In this document: positions 16,110-23,782 of the stretch, in pieces
Numbering within the stretch: the stretch's first letter is position 1
How the letters are laid out: every line of letters begins with the position of its first letter
IMG/VR virus record: IMGVR_UViG_3300044815_000143
Span: 1-56,304 of that record
Source: a virus
DNA: 56,304 bases
Direction: 5' to 3' (one strand)
Translations under genes and position numbers: made by a program
The notes under the pieces: generated by a model
Told to the model about the DNA's origin: nothing
Seen by the model: the letters and a program-made list of their open reading frames with translations, nothing else
Database searches by the model: none

Positions 16110-16762
16110 TCGGTCTTCTCCCAGTGCTCGTGCATGGCCTTGATGATGTCGATCTGGCCGGTGAGGACATGCTTGATGTTCTCGTAGGCCATGGCCTGTT
16201 GCGGAAAGTTCCGCTTGGCTTTCTTCAGCATCGGCAGGAACAGCCGCTCGCCTTCACCGATATAGTCTTTCTGTTTGACCAGCTTGAACACACGGATCAT
16301 CGATTGGAAATTGTGGTTCCGGTCGCAGAGCTTGGCGATGGAGGCCACTGGGTCTTCGCTCATCGCGTCGAACAGGATGTCTTCGTCCTTCTTCACGCCG
16401 CGCCATTCCTTGGTCATGTTCTCGACGGCCCGCGAGACTCGGTCGGTGAACAGGCCCGGATTGAACAGCGAACGGATTTCCGCATCCGTGATTCCGTAGT
16501 CCTCGCGAACATCATGACACATGATGGTGGCGATGATTTCTTCGCGGTGCAACAAGCCCGGCAGGGTCAGCGCATAGAGCGCGATGCTGATCGGATGATC
16601 GAACTCCGGCGTGTAGCCGTCTTTCCGCGTCCCGATGTGATGCTTGGCGGCGAACTCCAGCGCAATCTGCGCATTGAAGTAGCCCGCACCCGCGAGATAT
16701 TGGCGAAGGGTCAGAACCTTCTTCTTGAATTCCTTGACGGCTTTGATTTTGACATCTTCCAT
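16106..16762 (-). CDS. HD-domain (p)ppGpp hydrolase-like protein (SpoT/MESH1 type)
   Basis: A 218-residue protein. The SpoT/MESH1 HD pattern is visible: an early His in PEFDHPISIAL, the CHDVREDYG motif (HD plus ED) at about residue 87, MTKEW about 35 residues later, and KLCDRNHNF with the distal metal-binding Asp. No synthetase or TGS domain is present; the length fits a stand-alone small alarmone hydrolase. The expected reaction is removal of the 3'-pyrophosphate of (p)ppGpp with Mn2+. During infection this could block the stringent response. It is co-transcribed with the 15804 gene. Confidence 0.75.
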   Translation of the reverse strand: MEDVKIKAVKEFKKKVLTLRQYLAGAGYFNAQIALEFAAKHHIGTRKDGYTPEFDHPISIALYALTLPGLLHREEIIATIMCHDVREDYGITDAEIRSLFNPGLFTDRVSRAVENMTKEWRGVKKDEDILFDAMSEDPVASIAKLCDRNHNFQSMIRVFKLVKQKDYIGEGERLFLPMLKKAKRNFPQQAMAYENIKHVLTGQIDIIKAMHEHWEKTE

Positions 16763-16867
16763 ACTCTTAGCTTAGGTGACTACAGCACAGTTTGCAAGTC
16801 TGTTATTTCTCTGGAACCTGTTCGCCACAGATTTCTGCATAATATCTGAAAAAGAGGTATAGATGGG

Positions 16868-16895
16868 TTGACATTCATCTATACTGTGATACTGT
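16868..16895 (+). promoter_or_regulatory. Sigma70-like promoter with tandem 8-mer
   Basis: TTGACA (16868-16873), 16 bases, TACTGT (16890-16895). ATACTGTG occurs twice in tandem (16881-16896) and could be an operator. Confidence 0.6.
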
Positions 16896-16921
16896 GTCCT
16901 TCTCGAACAACGGAGATGGCC

Positions 16922-17335
16922 ATGCACTTCGAAGGTTACCACAGCGAAACGGCTCTGCCCTTCAAGCGTGGCCAAAAGGTCGTGATCCCGGCCGGTGTGC
17001 TCGTTCGCACGATGCACCCGTCGCGTGACGAATACACCACCAAGCGCGCCCAAACCGTGACCATCGACCACATCCTGTGCGGCCAATCGGTCAGCAACTA
17101 CATCGCCTACGGCGACAAGGACTACTACCGGCCGCTGGTCGAAAAGGGCTTCGATTTCAGCGAGATCGAGCGCTTGCGCGCCGAGAACGCGCCGGAATAC
17201 TACAACGGCAAGGTCGCCATCGAAAATCCTAAGGTCTCGTGGGCTGGGGCGGGCGGTTACTGGTGTCGCGTGGACATCAACGCCATCCTGCAAGCCAACG
17301 GCATCATCGTCTGCACGTGCGAACCCGCCGAATGA
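16922..17335 (+). CDS. Protein of unknown function
   Basis: A 137-residue product. The ATG at 16922 is chosen because GGAG (16912-16915) is 6 bases upstream; earlier in-frame starts lie in or next to that site. It starts MHFEGYHSETALPF and contains a likely beta-barrel segment (RGQKVVIPAGVLVRTM) and a Cys pair near the C-terminus (VCTC). It heads an operon and overlaps the next gene by 4 bases. No family recognised. Confidence 0.72.
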   Translation: MHFEGYHSETALPFKRGQKVVIPAGVLVRTMHPSRDEYTTKRAQTVTIDHILCGQSVSNYIAYGDKDYYRPLVEKGFDFSEIERLRAENAPEYYNGKVAIENPKVSWAGAGGYWCRVDINAILQANGIIVCTCEPAE

Positions 17336-17637
17336 TCATTTACCATTACGCGAAGCTCTACCTCATGCGGTTTTTCTTCCGCGCCAAGTATCACTCGGCT
17401 CGGAAGAAATTGACCGTCATCGTCACAAAGCTCGATGATGGTTTGGCGACGACGGCTAGCTGCATCAAGGACATGCGCGATCTTCTGGAAGAGGCCGAAA
17501 CCGAGCTTACTGCCGGAGAACGTGTGGAAATCTGCAATAGCATCGCGCGCATGATTATCCAGCGCAACGAAATCGTGATCTCGCGCGACGAAATCGCCAA
17601 GCATCGCGAAAAACTCGAATTCAACGTTCGGAGATAG
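17332..17637 (+). CDS. Small helical, possibly membrane-associated protein
   Basis: A 101-residue product starting MIIYHYAKLYLMRFFFRAK at an ATG that overlaps the preceding stop. The first 20 residues are aromatic, hydrophobic and basic, and could form an amphipathic membrane anchor; the rest is a long charged helix suited to a coiled coil. No family recognised. Confidence 0.7.
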   Translation: MIIYHYAKLYLMRFFFRAKYHSARKKLTVIVTKLDDGLATTASCIKDMRDLLEEAETELTAGERVEICNSIARMIIQRNEIVISRDEIAKHREKLEFNVRR

Positions 17638-17641
17638 AGAA

Positions 17642-18145
17642 ATGAATTTTCACGGCATCGGATCGCGCCTGTCGCGGCCCGCCAACTGGGAGGGCGCTCG
17701 TAACGTCAAGCAAACTGCCGACCGCGCGGAAACCCTGCTGTACCTCCTGAACACGTCCGGTCAGGTCGAGACCCTGACCCGCGCTCTGGACGAGTCCGAG
17801 GCAAACGACATTCCGCTCTGGCTAGTTCTGGCCCGTAATCCGAAGGAACGGATGATCGGCTCGATCTCCAGCAACACCATCGACCTGATCAATCGCGGCC
17901 TGCGCGCCGCGCCCGCCGACATTCTCGATGGCGTGATCGCGAACGAAGCCGTAGATGCGCTCGACGGCGTGATCGCGAACCTGTTCGCCAGCGTCGTCGC
18001 CCATCGTCACGATGAACTGACGAACGGCATCGCGTTCATGAGCCGCGTGGTCGAGCACGCCAAGAAAACCCACAACACCGGAACGTTCGTCTACGAACGC
18101 GCTCTGGCCAAAATGGGGCGCGATCTTCGCCTGTCCCGCCCATGA
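17642..18145 (+). CDS. Helical protein of unknown function
   Basis: A 167-residue product beginning MNFHGIGSRLSRP, almost entirely helical by composition. A partly repeated segment ILDGVIANEAVDALDGVIANL (about residues 98-118) contains DGVIAN twice. It is 4 bases downstream of the previous gene, in the same operon. No catalytic signature. Confidence 0.7.
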   Translation: MNFHGIGSRLSRPANWEGARNVKQTADRAETLLYLLNTSGQVETLTRALDESEANDIPLWLVLARNPKERMIGSISSNTIDLINRGLRAAPADILDGVIANEAVDALDGVIANLFASVVAHRHDELTNGIAFMSRVVEHAKKTHNTGTFVYERALAKMGRDLRLSRP

Positions 18146-18205
18146 CCAGCGCGAACTGGCCGTGCTGCAAGGCAACGCCATGGTCGCCCAACTATCGGAG
18201 GCGCA

Positions 18206-18394
18206 ATGACCGAAGAACCCAAATGGCGCAAAGGCCTCACGCCTGAGCAGGCGTTGGCCAAGGCCACCGAAATCCTCTCGATGATGCCGACCGATCAGGT
18301 TGACCGCATCATCTTCCTGCTCGACCAGAACCGTGATGAGCCTCGCTTTAATGGCCACCCCGGCTACGAAGGAGACCCCGGCCTTGAAGGATAA
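18206..18394 (+). CDS. Small protein of unknown function
   Basis: A 62-residue protein with a strong Shine-Dalgarno (CGGAGG) before the ATG. The N-terminal half is helical (LTPEQALAKATEIL), the tail Gly/Pro/Asp-rich. It overlaps the next frame at its end. Confidence 0.6.
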   Translation: MTEEPKWRKGLTPEQALAKATEILSMMPTDQVDRIIFLLDQNRDEPRFNGHPGYEGDPGLEG

Positions 18395-18563
18395 CAGCGA
18401 AGCTCGCACGGTCATCCGGGACGATGTCCCGGTGCGGACCTTCATGCGGGAAGAAACCTTTCACGCCGCCAATGCCGCATGGCTGGCGGTCAACATGAAG
18501 GATGACGAGAGCGCGACCCACTGGTATGCTCGGGCGTGCAGGAGTGGGATCACGTTCGCCTAG
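18384..18563 (+). CDS. Small protein of unknown function
   Basis: About 59 residues in the frame that ends CRSGITFA. The start is uncertain: TTG at 18384 has AAGGAG (18369-18374) nine bases upstream and overlaps the previous stop; ATG at 18351 is in frame but has no ribosome binding site. It contains RTFMREETFHAANAAWLA. No family recognised. Confidence 0.5.
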   Translation: MKDNSEARTVIRDDVPVRTFMREETFHAANAAWLAVNMKDDESATHWYARACRSGITFA

Positions 18564-18622
18564 TTGCAAAACGAGGCGAATCATCCCATACCAAAAGTAG
18601 TTCTTCTGTTCGGGGTCAAGAC

Positions 18623-19519
18623 ATGCTTCTGGAAATGGCTATCGGTGACGCTTTCGGCGCCGCATTTGAATTCGTCACGCCTCAGGCCCAAAAAGAGGCG
18701 GGTCTGATAAACGATGGGCGGACGTTCCAGAACAATCCGCAAATCCCCATCGGTGGCGGGCGCTACACCGATGACACTCAGATGGCTCTGGCGATGGCCG
18801 AACAAATGGTCCATGGCGTTCCGCTGACGCGGGAGCTTTTCTTCGAGAAAGTTTTCAACACCTTCCACCGCGACCCCCGTGAGGGTTATGGGACGAAAAC
18901 GGGCAACATCCTGCGGATCAGCAAAGACCCGGATGACTTCCAGTTCCGGATGTCGGGTGAAGAGGTTTCGAGTCGGTCTGGAGCCGCCATGCGGTCTGGT
19001 CCGTTCGGACTTTATTCGAGCACCACCGAAGTCATCGAACTGTCCACCCGCCAAGCCTCGTTCACGCACGACACCGAGGAAGGCCGTGAGGGCGCCAAGG
19101 CTGTCGCGCTGATGACGCACTACTTCGCCTACGACCTCGGCCCCAAGGCCCGTCTGGGAGCGTTCCTAGAGGACTTGACCGATGTCTATGCGTGGAACTC
19201 GCCGTGGGAATCGTGGGTGTCGTACTACGCTCACCCGGTGGTTTCGGCGGCGATCACGGCGGTGACCAACTCGCGGAGCATGACGGAGGTGTTCAAGAAC
19301 AGCGTGGCCTTCGGCGGTGACGTGGACACTGTTGCGGCCATTGCCAGTTTCGCGGCCAGCCTGTCACCAGAGATCGAGAACGACATCGACCTCAATCTTT
19401 ACGACATGCTGGAAGATGGACCGTTCGGATCGAGATATCTGACTACTATCGACGAACAACTCGCCGAGTTCGCGCGGACGCAGGGCGCCAAGGTCTTCAC
19501 TCGGATTCGGGCTTCCTAA
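18623..19519 (+). CDS. ADP-ribosylglycohydrolase (DraG/ARH family)
   Basis: A 298-residue protein of family-typical length. It starts MLLEMAIGDAFGAAFEF, the conserved N-terminal GDAxGxxxE block; GGRYTDDTQM at about residue 52 supplies the first Asp pair of the binuclear metal site; AFGGDVDTVAAI at about residue 230 supplies the second (G-G-D-x-D-T). ARH enzymes remove ADP-ribose from proteins, nucleic acids or small molecules with Mg2+/Mn2+. Here it would reverse the action of the phage's own or host transferases. GGGGT before the ATG supports this start over the upstream in-frame ones. The 3' end overlaps the convergent zinc-ribbon gene. Confidence 0.9.
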   Translation: MLLEMAIGDAFGAAFEFVTPQAQKEAGLINDGRTFQNNPQIPIGGGRYTDDTQMALAMAEQMVHGVPLTRELFFEKVFNTFHRDPREGYGTKTGNILRISKDPDDFQFRMSGEEVSSRSGAAMRSGPFGLYSSTTEVIELSTRQASFTHDTEEGREGAKAVALMTHYFAYDLGPKARLGAFLEDLTDVYAWNSPWESWVSYYAHPVVSAAITAVTNSRSMTEVFKNSVAFGGDVDTVAAIASFAASLSPEIENDIDLNLYDMLEDGPFGSRYLTTIDEQLAEFARTQGAKVFTRIRAS

Positions 19520-19688
19520 GGGCCGCCATCTGCGGAGCCGATAGACGGCCTCCTTTGGCTAGTTTGGCCGTCGCGGTGCAGGGAATGCACCGGACGCGCC
19601 AAGTCTTCTGGAAACGTTCGAAATAGCCAGCATCGGCTTCGACATAGGTGTTGCACTCCCGGCAATGGCCGGGGAACTTGTTTCTCAT
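19497..19688 (-). CDS. Small zinc-ribbon protein
   Basis: A 63-residue product from the ATG at 19688, which overlaps the preceding stop (ATGA). Two pairs, HCRECN and RCIPCT, about 24 residues apart, form a probable four-Cys zinc ribbon; the rest is basic and suits nucleic-acid binding. It is the last gene of the minus-strand cluster and overlaps the 3' end of the glycohydrolase gene. Confidence 0.7.
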   Translation of the reverse strand: MRNKFPGHCRECNTYVEADAGYFERFQKTWRVRCIPCTATAKLAKGGRLSAPQMAALRKPESE

Positions 19689-20068
19689 GACGATCTGAAA
19701 TACTTCGGGGTCAGCACCAGAGGAACACGCAGGGGCAAAGGCTCCCATTGCGAGTTGCGAATGGCTTCATTGGACATAGCCGGGCGGGCGCCCGCTTCAC
19801 GGTCGATGGACCACGTCAGATGGTAAGTCTGACCATCGGGGCGGATCAGGCTATTGCCGATCTCGACCACGAAACACTCCACACCCATCGCCGGGTCTTT
19901 GACGTACCCGTACAGGTAACCCTTGGTCTCAACCGGAAGAGGGTAGGTTTCCCGGACACCGAACACTTGCGTGATGTGGTGGGCGATCACGTCAGGAAAT
20001 TGCGGGCGGAAGATTTTCAAAATCTCCGCAATTTCCTCCTGATCAACTTCCCAACCTACGTAACCCAC
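19685..20068 (-). CDS. Candidate 2H-phosphoesterase-like protein
   Basis: A 127-residue product. GTG at 20068 is preferred because GGAGGG lies 6 bases upstream; longer in-frame readings enter AT-rich non-coding sequence. Two His-x-Thr motifs are visible, AHHIT and YHLTW, 52 residues apart and each on a predicted strand, the signature of the 2H superfamily that includes LigT, cyclic phosphodiesterases and the anti-CBASS enzyme Acb1. Possible substrates are 2',3'-cyclic phosphates, cyclic dinucleotides or ADP-ribose 1'',2''-cyclic phosphate; the nearby macro domain makes the last attractive. This is a motif call, not homology. Confidence 0.5.
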   Translation of the reverse strand: MGYVGWEVDQEEIAEILKIFRPQFPDVIAHHITQVFGVRETYPLPVETKGYLYGYVKDPAMGVECFVVEIGNSLIRPDGQTYHLTWSIDREAGARPAMSNEAIRNSQWEPLPLRVPLVLTPKYFRSS

Positions 20069-20156
20069 AAAGTGCCCTCCAGTGAAAGTGAAGGTCTCAA
20101 TATATACTGAGATACCACTGTTGTCCACAAGAAAATAATTAACAAAGAGTAAACAA

Positions 20157-20687
20157 TTACTTGGCGAGATGTCGCAGGAGAGGCGTTGGGTCTTGCAACC
20201 ATTGCGGTTGAGGCTGGCCCGGCTCCCAAGTGGCGCACTCTTGCACACCATCTTCATAGAATTCTAGGTGAAGCATTGACATCGGCCGCCCCTTGTTTTT
20301 CTTCAGGACGGTCTCGACATGGCCGATCATCTGGCCAGCCTTGATTCGCTCATGCAGAGCGAAATGCAACGGGATGATCTCGCCGTAAACGACCACGCCG
20401 GACGCTCCCCGGACCATCAAAGCCTTTGTGTCGTTCCACCATGGGCTGTCAGCCGCCGGGCCTGTGAACGGGAAAGAACTGAGCTTGTAGCAGTCCTCGA
20501 CCGCATAAACGGGCGTTCCCTGCGGCGCATAGAGGTCTACGCCCTCATGGGTGTGGTTTCGGCGCTCGTAGCCGAAGCTCCCGACGTGAGGATGCAACGG
20601 TAGGCCGGTGAAGCCCTCCGGCATGGCCTCGAACGATTGGGAGTCGGCGGTGGCGATCAGGTCAAACGGTACAGGATTGACCCACAT
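20157..20687 (-). CDS. M23-like (lysostaphin-type) peptidase with altered HxH motif
   Basis: A 176-residue protein. NHTHEGVDLYAPQGTPVYA matches the M23 HxxxD zinc block followed by the G-TPV-A turn; GVVVYGEI, GQMIGHV and SMLHLEFY follow in the family order. The final motif is usually HxH; here it is Met-Leu-His, so the zinc-binding His remains but the His that assists catalysis is replaced. It may be a cell-wall endopeptidase acting on peptidoglycan cross-links, or an inactive wall-binding relative. There is no signal peptide. It directly follows the macro-domain gene (adjacent stop and start). Confidence 0.75.
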   Translation of the reverse strand: MWVNPVPFDLIATADSQSFEAMPEGFTGLPLHPHVGSFGYERRNHTHEGVDLYAPQGTPVYAVEDCYKLSSFPFTGPAADSPWWNDTKALMVRGASGVVVYGEIIPLHFALHERIKAGQMIGHVETVLKKNKGRPMSMLHLEFYEDGVQECATWEPGQPQPQWLQDPTPLLRHLAK

Positions 20688-21218
20688 TTACGCTAGCGCC
20701 GCATCCAGATCAGCTTGCGTCTGGACGTAGACCACCGGCTTGAAAGCTGTGGCGTGCGTCTCGATGATCGAGGCGATGATCGGCCAGCGGCCTTGGGCCA
20801 GTCCGGCGCCGATCAGGGGGAGCGACACGCGCGGCTTGCCGATGGGGCGTTGCATCCCCGCAAGAATTCCAGCGTAGGAGAAGATTTGGTAATTGATATC
20901 GGCCATGGCCACGGCCATGCCGTCGTAGGTCACGTAGCGAGTGTCCGGCGCGCGGCCGTAGAATTCCTGCGTGATCGCGTTGAACAGGATCAGTTCCTGT
21001 TCTGGGGCCGCCGGGTGTGGAGTAATGACCGTCACCACTTGACCGGTCAACAGACCTTCGGTCTCGTACACCTTGCGGTAGCTTTTGAAGATGTTCTCGT
21101 CGTGGTCGCGCCAGAGCTTGGCAACGCCTGAGCCCATGGCCCCTTGGGCGTTGCAGCCTTGGATGGAGAACTCTTCCGGCGCCTTCATCAGGTCGCCGAT
21201 GATATACTCAATGTTCAC
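20688..21218 (-). CDS. Macro-domain protein (ADP-ribose binding/processing)
   Basis: A 176-residue stand-alone macro domain with a GTG start and GGAG ribosome binding site. EYIIGDLMKAP supplies the adenine-contacting Asp, GCNAQGAMGSGVAKLW is the Gly-rich catalytic loop close to that of Poa1p-type ADP-ribose 1''-phosphatases, and LPLIGAGLAQGRWP is the second phosphate-binding loop. Members bind ADP-ribose and hydrolyse ADP-ribosyl esters, ADP-ribose 1''-phosphate or ADP-ribosylated bases. It lies between the RING/TerD-like gene and the M23-like gene, about 1.2 kb from the glycohydrolase. Confidence 0.88.
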   Translation of the reverse strand: MNIEYIIGDLMKAPEEFSIQGCNAQGAMGSGVAKLWRDHDENIFKSYRKVYETEGLLTGQVVTVITPHPAAPEQELILFNAITQEFYGRAPDTRYVTYDGMAVAMADINYQIFSYAGILAGMQRPIGKPRVSLPLIGAGLAQGRWPIIASIIETHATAFKPVVYVQTQADLDAALA

Positions 21219-21220
21219 GC

Positions 21221-23446
21221 TTATTTCTCCAGCAACTTCAGGACGGAGTCCAGCGGGGTGCTGGCGCGCGAGAAATCGACGGTCGGACCATCGGGGTTGT
21301 AATTGGCTTTCGCGAACAGGGTGATCACGTCATGCGCGGTCACCTTACGGTCGGGCAGGCGGACCATGGCCTTGGTCAGGGTCATGAATTTGTTCGTCTG
21401 ATCGGCGACCGCGCCATAGCGGCTGTTGGCTCCGGCGATGTCGATGTAGATCATCTCGCAGGTTTCCAGATCGAACAGCAGCGGGATGTTCGAGGTCGTC
21501 GGCGTGGTCACGGTCATCTTTACCGCGACGGATTCCGGTTCGAACAGTTCGCCAGATCGCAGCGCGTCGCGTTCCATATAACCCGCGAAGCACTTGAAAT
21601 TGTTGAACGGGATACCCGTGTACGAGATCACCGACATGGCGACGTAGCGGATGCCACGCTTCTTGAACCGAGCGATGTCGAAATCGATGTACTCGGACGC
21701 ACCATCGGGGGCGCTTTGGATGTCGCCCGAGTGGACGGCGCCGGTGGCGGCCAGATTGTGGTACGAGATTTGTTCAATCTGGTTGAAATTCTCGTCATAG
21801 GCGAGCAGAGACAGGTCCACGTCGGAAGAGTTCTTCCAGTAGATGAACATGCGGATCGTCGAGGCATCGACGACCGGATAGCGCGAACCTCGGGTCAACG
21901 CCACGTTCGTCGAAGAAGCCGAGCGGGCGCCGAACGGAATCATCACACCCTTCAGGTCGTCGTTGACCACTCCGTTGAACAGGGTGGTGGACGAAAACCG
22001 ATTGATGATCTCGCTTTCGAACGCGGTGACGAGTTCGGACGTGACTTCCGGCGCGATTTTCTTGCGCTTGTCCGGGACGATCTGGACCTTGGACACCGAC
22101 CCCTTCGGGAAGAACATGCGATCTTCATGGGTGTTCGCCGACCGGTGAATGAAATACTTGCGCATTTCGAACAGCGTCGTGGTCTTCAGGTTGGGAAGGA
22201 TGACATTGACGGCGTTCAGCACTTCGCGCGTCGTCGGGACAGATTCGTCGGCGAGATCGGCGTTGTGCAGCGCGGCGAAGATCGCGTCTCGCGCCACGGC
22301 CGATTTCTTCTTGGTCGTGGCGGCGATGCGCAGAAGATTGTCCAGACGACGCATGAACTCGCCCGGACGCGTGGACAGCGTGGCCAGCAGCACGGGGTCG
22401 ATGGTCTTGGATCGAATGCCCTTCTCGACGATCTTGCCGAACGTCTGGATCGATTTCGGATCGGCGCGCAGGGTGTCGAACGCAGCCGACATCTTCGGGT
22501 ACTTGCGCTTATTTTCCTGCGACATTGTGGCCAGAAGTTCGGCCACGCGCAGCCAGCGCTCGCGGTGACGCATCAGGTCTTCGAGGAAGTTGTCGTTGGA
22601 GGCCGACGCTTCGAGCAAACGCAGAACCTGCTTCTTCTGCGAGGTGGTCAGCTTGAATTTGACCTTGTCCTTCAGGGACAGGTCGCCATCTTCCTGCGAC
22701 AGGAAGGTCGCGATGCGCAGAACGTCGGTAGCGCCCGACAGCATCGAAGCCGTATAGGACGTGTCGTTGAAGTAGACGTGAACGAAGGGCAGGTTCTCGC
22801 GATACACAGCCTTGGGCCGTTCAACCGGGAGACGCAAGTACTTGAAAGCGTTCAGGAATACTTTCTCGTCGGGTTTCAGCGACGACTGGCGAGCCAGCAT
22901 ACCGCTGATCTGGCCGGTAACGGTCTCGGCCGTCGCCAGATTCAGAATCTTCAGAGGCGTGATGCTGGCGAAATCGTGCAGGGGCGGCGAGGTCACGCCT
23001 TGCAGTTCGGGAACCTGACGCTGGCAGATTGGGCAGGCGCCGAACTCGGTCAGGTCGAACTGGTTGTGGTCGATGACATGGCCGCACGACAGAACGGCAT
23101 AGTTGTTCGGCTTCAGGCCGAACGCATTGTTCATGTGGCCGGTGACGCGGTTCATCAGATAGGTGTGCTGATCCGGCGTGCTGTACGGGAATTTCTTGAA
23201 CAGAACGTTGTTCGTGTTCGCGTCGGCGCCGCTGACATCGGCCAGCGTTTCGCTCAGGCGGGTGGCGATCACCGAGAACGTGGCTTGAGGCGTGATCGCG
23301 AGCGCGCGAATCAGATCGCCGGACAGCGTGTAGCCGAGCGTCGAGATGTAAAGGTTGAGGGCGACGACGCGTGCGTCGTTACGGTCGCCGACATGGTCAG
23401 GAGCGGGAACGTACACTTCCGAGAAGAGTTGGATTTGCTCGCGCAT
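21221..23446 (-). CDS. RING-type zinc finger plus TerD-like domain protein
   Basis: A 741-residue protein. Residues about 118-145 carry LSCGHVIDHN and ACPICQRQVP, a RING/zinc-ribbon Cys-His set. A long helical repeat region follows (about 230-450). The C-terminal about 220 residues resemble TerD: SSDVDLSLLAYDEN, a Y-H-N and HSGDI segment, and SEYIDFDIARF, fitting the D-x-D and GDN calcium-binding pattern. Its arrangement recalls the bacterial MXAN_6230/SCO0854 RING-domain family. TerD proteins belong to stress and phage-resistance networks; the phage copy may interfere with them. CGGGG precedes the ATG; its leader contains a structured RNA element. Confidence 0.7.
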   Translation of the reverse strand: MREQIQLFSEVYVPAPDHVGDRNDARVVALNLYISTLGYTLSGDLIRALAITPQATFSVIATRLSETLADVSGADANTNNVLFKKFPYSTPDQHTYLMNRVTGHMNNAFGLKPNNYAVLSCGHVIDHNQFDLTEFGACPICQRQVPELQGVTSPPLHDFASITPLKILNLATAETVTGQISGMLARQSSLKPDEKVFLNAFKYLRLPVERPKAVYRENLPFVHVYFNDTSYTASMLSGATDVLRIATFLSQEDGDLSLKDKVKFKLTTSQKKQVLRLLEASASNDNFLEDLMRHRERWLRVAELLATMSQENKRKYPKMSAAFDTLRADPKSIQTFGKIVEKGIRSKTIDPVLLATLSTRPGEFMRRLDNLLRIAATTKKKSAVARDAIFAALHNADLADESVPTTREVLNAVNVILPNLKTTTLFEMRKYFIHRSANTHEDRMFFPKGSVSKVQIVPDKRKKIAPEVTSELVTAFESEIINRFSSTTLFNGVVNDDLKGVMIPFGARSASSTNVALTRGSRYPVVDASTIRMFIYWKNSSDVDLSLLAYDENFNQIEQISYHNLAATGAVHSGDIQSAPDGASEYIDFDIARFKKRGIRYVAMSVISYTGIPFNNFKCFAGYMERDALRSGELFEPESVAVKMTVTTPTTSNIPLLFDLETCEMIYIDIAGANSRYGAVADQTNKFMTLTKAMVRLPDRKVTAHDVITLFAKANYNPDGPTVDFSRASTPLDSVLKLLEK

Positions 23447-23470
23447 GGTGTCCCCGAAGAATATGAGAAT

Positions 23471-23550
23471 GTGAGGCGGGGGACTAATCCGGCAGCTATT
23501 TTTGCCAAATCAAATTTTTAGAAGGAAGCACACCGATGCGTCCCCCGCTT
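23471..23550 (-). ncRNA. Structured RNA element, copy 1
   Basis: Minus-strand RNA expected from 23550 to about 23471. Its ends pair: GCGGGGGAC with GTCCCCCGC, 9 bp. Inside are GGCA...TGCC and GCA...TGC hairpins and the segments GCTTCCTTCTAA and AAAATAGCTGC that are shared with copy 2 about 185 bp away. A promoter places the start at the first stem base. It could be a small RNA, or the first part of the 5' leader of the RING/TerD-like gene at 23446. Confidence 0.55.
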
Positions 23551-23556
23551 AATTTC

Positions 23557-23586
23557 ACATTAGCACCTTACTGATAAACGGTGCAA
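23557..23586 (-). promoter_or_regulatory. Sigma70-like promoter for RNA element copy 1
   Basis: Minus strand TTGCAC (23586-23581), 18 bases, TAATGT (23562-23557), then GAAATT and the predicted start at 23550. The spacer is bounded by GCACC/GGTGC inverted arms. Confidence 0.55.
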
Positions 23587-23655
23587 CTCTTCTTTTTCGT
23601 AATCCAAATTTCGTTTGGATCGGACCTCATCGTCGGGACGGAGGGCCTTAAATTT

Positions 23656-23736
23656 GTGAGGCAGGGAACAAATCACGCAGCTATTTTCAAGGTTGCAGAT
23701 TGATTAGAAGGAAGCGCACGTATGCGTCCCCTGCTT
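23656..23736 (-). ncRNA. Structured RNA element, copy 2
   Basis: Minus-strand RNA expected from 23736 to about 23656. Closing stem GCAGGGGAC pairs with GTTCCCTGC (9 bp, one G-U). Compared with copy 1, a G-C pair is replaced by A-U and another G-C by G-U, so pairing is kept on the minus-strand RNA. GCTTCCTTCTAA and AAAATAGCTGC are conserved. No factor-independent terminator was seen after it. Confidence 0.55.
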
Positions 23737-23742
23737 AAATTC

Positions 23743-23772
23743 ATATAACCACACGAGGTGACCTCGTGTCAA
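23743..23772 (-). promoter_or_regulatory. Strong sigma70-like promoter with palindromic operator in spacer
   Basis: Minus strand TTGACA (23772-23767), 18 bases, TTATAT (23748-23743). The spacer holds a palindrome with 9-base arms around one central base (23751-23769, ACACGAGGT/ACCTCGTGT). A repressor dimer bound there would block RNA polymerase. Confidence 0.65.
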
Positions 23773-23782
23773 CATATTTAGT

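Noticed and set aside
18142-18243. 34-codon frame starting ATGACC between two small genes
   Set aside because: It overlaps the end of one gene and the start of the next in another frame, and its Arg/Pro/Trp-rich composition looks like a shadow.
23510-23750. Tiny plus-strand frames in both RNA elements (Shine-Dalgarno-like AGAAGGAAG, then ATGCGTCCC, giving MRPPLNF... and MRPLLKFI)
   Set aside because: No plus-strand promoter is visible, while the minus strand has two well-formed promoters, and base changes preserve pairing on the minus-strand RNA.
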